A stretch of 9,104 nucleotides of DNA from an uncultured Flavobacteriaceae bacterium. Lineage in GTDB: Bacteria; Bacteroidota; Bacteroidia; Flavobacteriales; Flavobacteriaceae. Below, piece by piece: positions 6,456-9,104 of the stretch. The first letter of the stretch is position 1. Each line of letters opens with the position of its first letter. The DNA lies in assembly GCA_913044085.1 (NCBI GenBank), contig CAJWNW010000063.1, positions 1 to 9,104 on the forward strand. Direction: 5' to 3'. The translations under genes and the position numbers were made by a program. Under the pieces are notes generated by a model. The model saw nothing but the letters and a program-made list of their open reading frames with translations, made no database searches and was not told where the DNA came from.

Positions 6456-6463
6456 TATTTTTA
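6456..6463 (+). promoter_or_regulatory. Weak candidate -7 element for the M42 peptidase gene
   Basis: TATTTTTA, one mismatch from TAnnTTTG, ends 15 bases before the ATG at 6479. I see no matching -33 element at the right distance. It is offered only because this operon needs a promoter within the 91-base divergent gap. Confidence 0.2.
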
Positions 6464-6478
6464 ACCAAAATATAAACA

Positions 6479-7567
6479 ATGGCCCAAAAGAAAATTTTAA
6501 ACAAGAAATCATTAAAGTTTTTAGAAGCATACTTAAATAACGCAGCACCAACTGGCTATGAGTGGGAAGGTCAAAAGCTGTGGATGGATTACTTAAAACC
6601 TTATGTTGATACTTTTATTACAGACACTTACGGCTCTGCTGTTGGGGTCATTAACCCAGAGGCTAAGTTTAAAGTAGTCATTGAAGGACATGCCGATGAA
6701 ATCTCATGGTATGTCAATTATATTTCAGATGATGGGTTAATTTACGTCATTCGAAATGGCGGGAGTGACCATCAGATAGCACCCAGTAAGGTCGTCAATA
6801 TCCACACAAAAAAAGGTATTGTAAAAGGCGTATTTGGGTGGCCTGCAATTCATACAAGGAGTATGGCCAAGGAACAGCCCCCAAAGCCTGATAATATTTT
6901 TATTGACATTGGTTGTCAATCTAAAAAAGCAGTTGAAAAACTAGGCGTGCATGTGGGCTGTGTGATCACTTACCCAGACGAATTTCATATTTTAAACAAA
7001 GACCATTTTGTCTGTCGTGCCTTGGACAACCGCATGGGAGGTTTTATGATAGCAGAGGTTGCACGTTTACTTCACGAGAATAAAAAAGAACTTCCATTTG
7101 GACTTTATATTACCAATTCTGTTCAAGAAGAAATTGGCTTGCGTGGTGCGCAAATGATTACACACACCATTCAACCAAATGTTGCCATTGTAACTGATGT
7201 TACACACGATACAACCACGCCAATGATCAACAAAAAGAAACAGGGGCATTGTAAAATGGGTGAAGGTCCTGTAATTGCTTATGCACCTGCAGTACAACAA
7301 AAGTTAAGAGATTTGATTGTAGATACGGCAGAAGCCCATAAAATTCCATTTCAGCGCGCTGCGCTTTCCAGGGCAACAGGGACAGATACTGATGCCTTTG
7401 CATACAGCAATGGAGGTGTTGCATCAGCATTGATTTCATTGCCGCTTCGCTATATGCACACAACTGTCGAAATGGTACACAGAGATGATGTTGAAAATGT
7501 CATTCGTATGATTTACGAAACGCTTCTTAAAATTAAATTTGGGGAAACCTTTAGTTATTTTGACTAG
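6479..7567 (+). CDS. M42 family metallo-aminopeptidase
   Basis: This 362-residue cytoplasmic enzyme belongs to the M42 family (glutamyl-aminopeptidase/TET/FrvX type). These form large, often dodecameric, dinuclear-metal aminopeptidases that trim peptides left by proteolysis. All family metal and catalytic residues are present: H71 and D73 in GHADE, bridging D183 in ALDNRMGG, the base/ligand pair E217-E218 in QEEIGLRGA, D240 in VTDVTHD, and H327 in RYMHTTVE. Length is normal for the family. There is no signal peptide. The ATG at 6479 is preceded by an AT-rich leader without a Shine-Dalgarno, usual for this phylum. Older annotations label this family endoglucanase; the ligand set supports peptidase. 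The Nudix gene follows after 2 bases, so the two are surely co-transcribed. Substrate preference (acidic, neutral or basic N-terminus) cannot be read from the sequence. Confidence 0.95.
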   Translation: MAQKKILNKKSLKFLEAYLNNAAPTGYEWEGQKLWMDYLKPYVDTFITDTYGSAVGVINPEAKFKVVIEGHADEISWYVNYISDDGLIYVIRNGGSDHQIAPSKVVNIHTKKGIVKGVFGWPAIHTRSMAKEQPPKPDNIFIDIGCQSKKAVEKLGVHVGCVITYPDEFHILNKDHFVCRALDNRMGGFMIAEVARLLHENKKELPFGLYITNSVQEEIGLRGAQMITHTIQPNVAIVTDVTHDTTTPMINKKKQGHCKMGEGPVIAYAPAVQQKLRDLIVDTAEAHKIPFQRAALSRATGTDTDAFAYSNGGVASALISLPLRYMHTTVEMVHRDDVENVIRMIYETLLKIKFGETFSYFD

Positions 7568-7569
7568 GA

Positions 7570-8124
7570 TTGCTTGAAATTTTAGACATCTGGAATGAAA
7601 ATGGCAAACCGACTGGTCAAAGTGCTGACAAAGTGGTTTTGCATCAGAAAGGTTTATTTCACCCCACCGTTCACATTTGGTTCTACACCCCTACTCCAAA
7701 TATTTTATTACAAAAACGCGCTGCGAACAAACAGATTTTCCCCAATCTATGGGACGTTTCTGTTGCTGGACATGTGGCCTCAGGTGAATCAGTTCTTGAG
7801 GGAGCAACACGAGAAATTAAGGAGGAAATTGGACTTTCAGTTAAGCCCGAAGATTTGGATTTTATTTCAGTTCGAAAGAATATCAATAAATTCTCAAATG
7901 GGATTATAGATGCTGAATTTCAACACGTTTTTCTGTGTAAACTTCCAGTAGCTATTGAAGCATTAAGGATTCAGAAAGAAGAAGTAGATGCGGTTAGGCT
8001 TTTTTCTTTTGGAGAGTTAAAAAAATGCCAAGTGCATAAACATCCTGAATTTTCTATTGTCCCAGCGAACATGGAATATTATACATTTATTATGCAAGCC
8101 ATTAATGATAAGCTATTGAATTAA
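7570..8124 (+). CDS. Nudix hydrolase (IPP isomerase/YfcD-like), TTG start
   Basis: This is a 184-residue cytoplasmic protein with a complete Nudix box. G67, five residues, E73, seven residues, then REIKEEIGL (81-89) fits GX5EX7REUXEEXGU. Nudix enzymes cleave nucleoside diphosphates linked to another group, using Mg held by the box glutamates. The N-terminal pattern (LDIWNENGKPTG, then HQKGLFHPTVHIWFY) and WDVSVAGHV are typical of the subgroup related to isopentenyl-diphosphate isomerase and YfcD, so either hydrolase or isomerase-like chemistry is possible. No in-frame ATG exists before the fold begins; the only fitting initiator is TTG at 7570, 2 bases after the M42 stop. The next candidate, GTG at codon 22, would remove the first strand. 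This layout suggests translational coupling to the M42 gene. Confidence 0.9.
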   Translation: MLEILDIWNENGKPTGQSADKVVLHQKGLFHPTVHIWFYTPTPNILLQKRAANKQIFPNLWDVSVAGHVASGESVLEGATREIKEEIGLSVKPEDLDFISVRKNINKFSNGIIDAEFQHVFLCKLPVAIEALRIQKEEVDAVRLFSFGELKKCQVHKHPEFSIVPANMEYYTFIMQAINDKLLN

Positions 8125-8133
8125 AAAAAGTCT

Positions 8134-8160
8134 TTTTCTAGTTAATTTGATGGTAGAAAA
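8134..8160. terminator. Weak hairpin between convergent Nudix and acs genes
   Basis: TTTTCTA (8134-8140) pairs with TAGAAAA (8154-8160) across a 13-base loop, a 7-bp A/T-rich stem. It lies in the 58-base gap where both converging transcripts must end, and its symmetry would let it act in both directions. The stem has only one G-C pair, so this is a weak call. Confidence 0.2.
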
Positions 8161-8182
8161 TTATATCCTATAATCGGAGTTT

Positions 8183-9104
8183 CTAAATAGCATTATTCTT
8201 TATTGTTTCAACAACTTCAGGGTTTAACAAGGTGCTGATGTCTCCTAAATTTGAAGCATCTTTATTGGCTATTTTTCTTAAAATTCGGCGCATTATTTTA
8301 CCAGAACGGGTTTTTGGTAATCCCAAAGTAAATTGAATTTTATCCAATTTAGCAATGGGACCAATTTGTTTACTGATAAGATCATTTATTTCAGCTTTAA
8401 AGTTTTCCAAATCTAAATTTGAGTCTTTTGATTTTAGGGTGATGTAGCCATAAAGTGCATTACCTTTTATGGGGTGTGAAAACCCAACAATGGCTGATTC
8501 AGCTACTAGTGCATGTTCATTTATGGCATCTTCAATAGGTGCAGTTCCAAGATTGTGTCCAGAAACAATGATGACATCATCCACACGACCCGTAATACGA
8601 TAATGTCCGTTGGCTTCTCTAAGGGCTCCGTCACCTGTGAAATAACAACCCGCAAAGGCTGAAAAATAGATTTCTTTATAGCGTTGGTGGTTGCCCCAAA
8701 TGGTACGTGCCATGGAGGGCCAAGGGAATTTTACACACAATCTGCCTTCGGCTTGGACCTCTTTGATTTCAAGCCCTTTTTCATCCATCAATGCGGGCTG
8801 TATCCCAACAAATGGAAGGGTTGCATAGGTGGGTTTTCCACTAAAGCAATTTGGAATAGGGCTAATAAGAATTCCCCCTGTCTCTGTTTGCCACCAGGTG
8901 TCAACAATGGGGCATATTTCTTTTCCAATGGTAGTGTTGTACCAATTCCAAGCTTCTTCATTTATGGGCTCTCCAACGGTCCCAATCACTTTTAGAGACG
9001 ATAAATTATAGGGTTTTACAATGTCATCCCCTTCTTTTGCCAATGCTCTTATCGCTGTGGGCGCTGTATAAAACTGATTGACTTTGTGCTTTTGAACAAT
9101 GTCC
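8183..9104 (-). CDS. acs: Acetyl-CoA synthetase, C-terminal half (partial, runs off right edge)
   Basis: This AMP-forming enzyme activates acetate to acetyl-AMP and then acetyl-CoA in the cytoplasm. About 306 C-terminal codons are present, out of roughly 630-650 for the family; the reading frame stays open to the window edge. Seen in order: FYTAPTAIRAL, then GTVGEPIN, the acetate-pocket motif WWQTETGG, the ribose-binding aspartate in YFTGDGA, the hinge GRVDD, and the C-terminal lysine motif PKTRSGKIMRR. In that last motif the catalytic lysine (codon 8297-8299, K609 in Salmonella) is the usual target of reversible acetylation. One oddity is SGHNLGTAPIEDAI, where the Salmonella/E. coli enzyme has SGHRLG: the Arg526 position is Asn (codon 8552-8554). 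The gene converges with the Nudix gene over 58 bases, so it is a separate transcription unit. Confidence 0.96.
   Translation of the reverse strand, partial: DIVQKHKVNQFYTAPTAIRALAKEGDDIVKPYNLSSLKVIGTVGEPINEEAWNWYNTTIGKEICPIVDTWWQTETGGILISPIPNCFSGKPTYATLPFVGIQPALMDEKGLEIKEVQAEGRLCVKFPWPSMARTIWGNHQRYKEIYFSAFAGCYFTGDGALREANGHYRITGRVDDVIIVSGHNLGTAPIEDAINEHALVAESAIVGFSHPIKGNALYGYITLKSKDSNLDLENFKAEINDLISKQIGPIAKLDKIQFTLGLPKTRSGKIMRRILRKIANKDASNLGDISTLLNPEVVETIKNNAI

Noticed and set aside
6454..6465. GTTA-TTTT-TAAC inverted repeat upstream of the M42 gene as an operator
   Set aside because: Only 4 bp per arm in an AT-rich gap; no independent support.
1..9104. CRISPR array, tRNA or rRNA genes, insertion-sequence ends, prophage genes
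   Set aside because: No spaced identical repeats, cloverleaf-like segments, transposase motifs or phage proteins were seen on either strand.

Overview
The window looks like an ordinary chromosomal stretch from a marine- or soil-type member of the Flavobacteriia (Bacteroidota). Four things point that way. The DNA is AT-rich. Start codons have no Shine-Dalgarno sequence. Several starts are preceded by the Bacteroidota -33/-7 promoter pattern (TTTG, then TAnnTTTG). The gene content includes a DUF4294 protein, a CIA30-domain protein, an M42 peptidase followed by a Nudix gene, and an ilvD of the three-cysteine type. I see no rRNA, tRNA, insertion sequence, prophage gene or CRISPR array. The genus cannot be named from this sequence.

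Layout, left to right. (1) 1-1130, minus: the first two thirds of ilvD, cut by the window edge. It has its own likely promoter and sits behind a possible terminator of the upstream unit. (2) 1295-3374, minus: a two-gene unit, an SF2 DEAH helicase followed 7 bases later by a small exported CIA30-domain protein, driven by a good promoter at 3398-3427. (3) 3490-5451: two methyltransferase genes diverging from a 60-base gap. The minus-strand gene is a THUMP-domain rRNA guanine methyltransferase resembling the N-terminal half of E. coli RlmL; the plus-strand gene is a small-molecule-type class I methyltransferase of unknown substrate. Their two -7 elements form the arms of one perfect palindrome. 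(4) 5452-5709: a convergent gap with weak secondary structure and no gene. (5) 5710-8124: an exported DUF4294 protein (minus) diverging from an M42 metallo-aminopeptidase (plus), which is followed after only 2 bases by a Nudix hydrolase that appears to start with TTG. (6) 8183-9104, minus: the C-terminal half of acetyl-CoA synthetase (acs), cut by the right edge.

The genes do not form one pathway. They cover branched-chain amino acid synthesis (ilvD), acetate activation (acs), 23S rRNA modification (THUMP methyltransferase), peptide turnover (M42) and nucleotide or isoprenoid housekeeping (Nudix), plus three poorly understood proteins: the helicase with an unassigned C-terminal region, the CIA30 protein and the DUF4294 protein. 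I found no convincing new multi-gene system. The points most worth checking are the palindromic divergent promoter, the helicase/CIA30 pair, an arginine-to-asparagine change at a known nucleotide-site position in Acs, and a 9-codon in-frame mini-ORF (stop included) that abuts the ilvD start.
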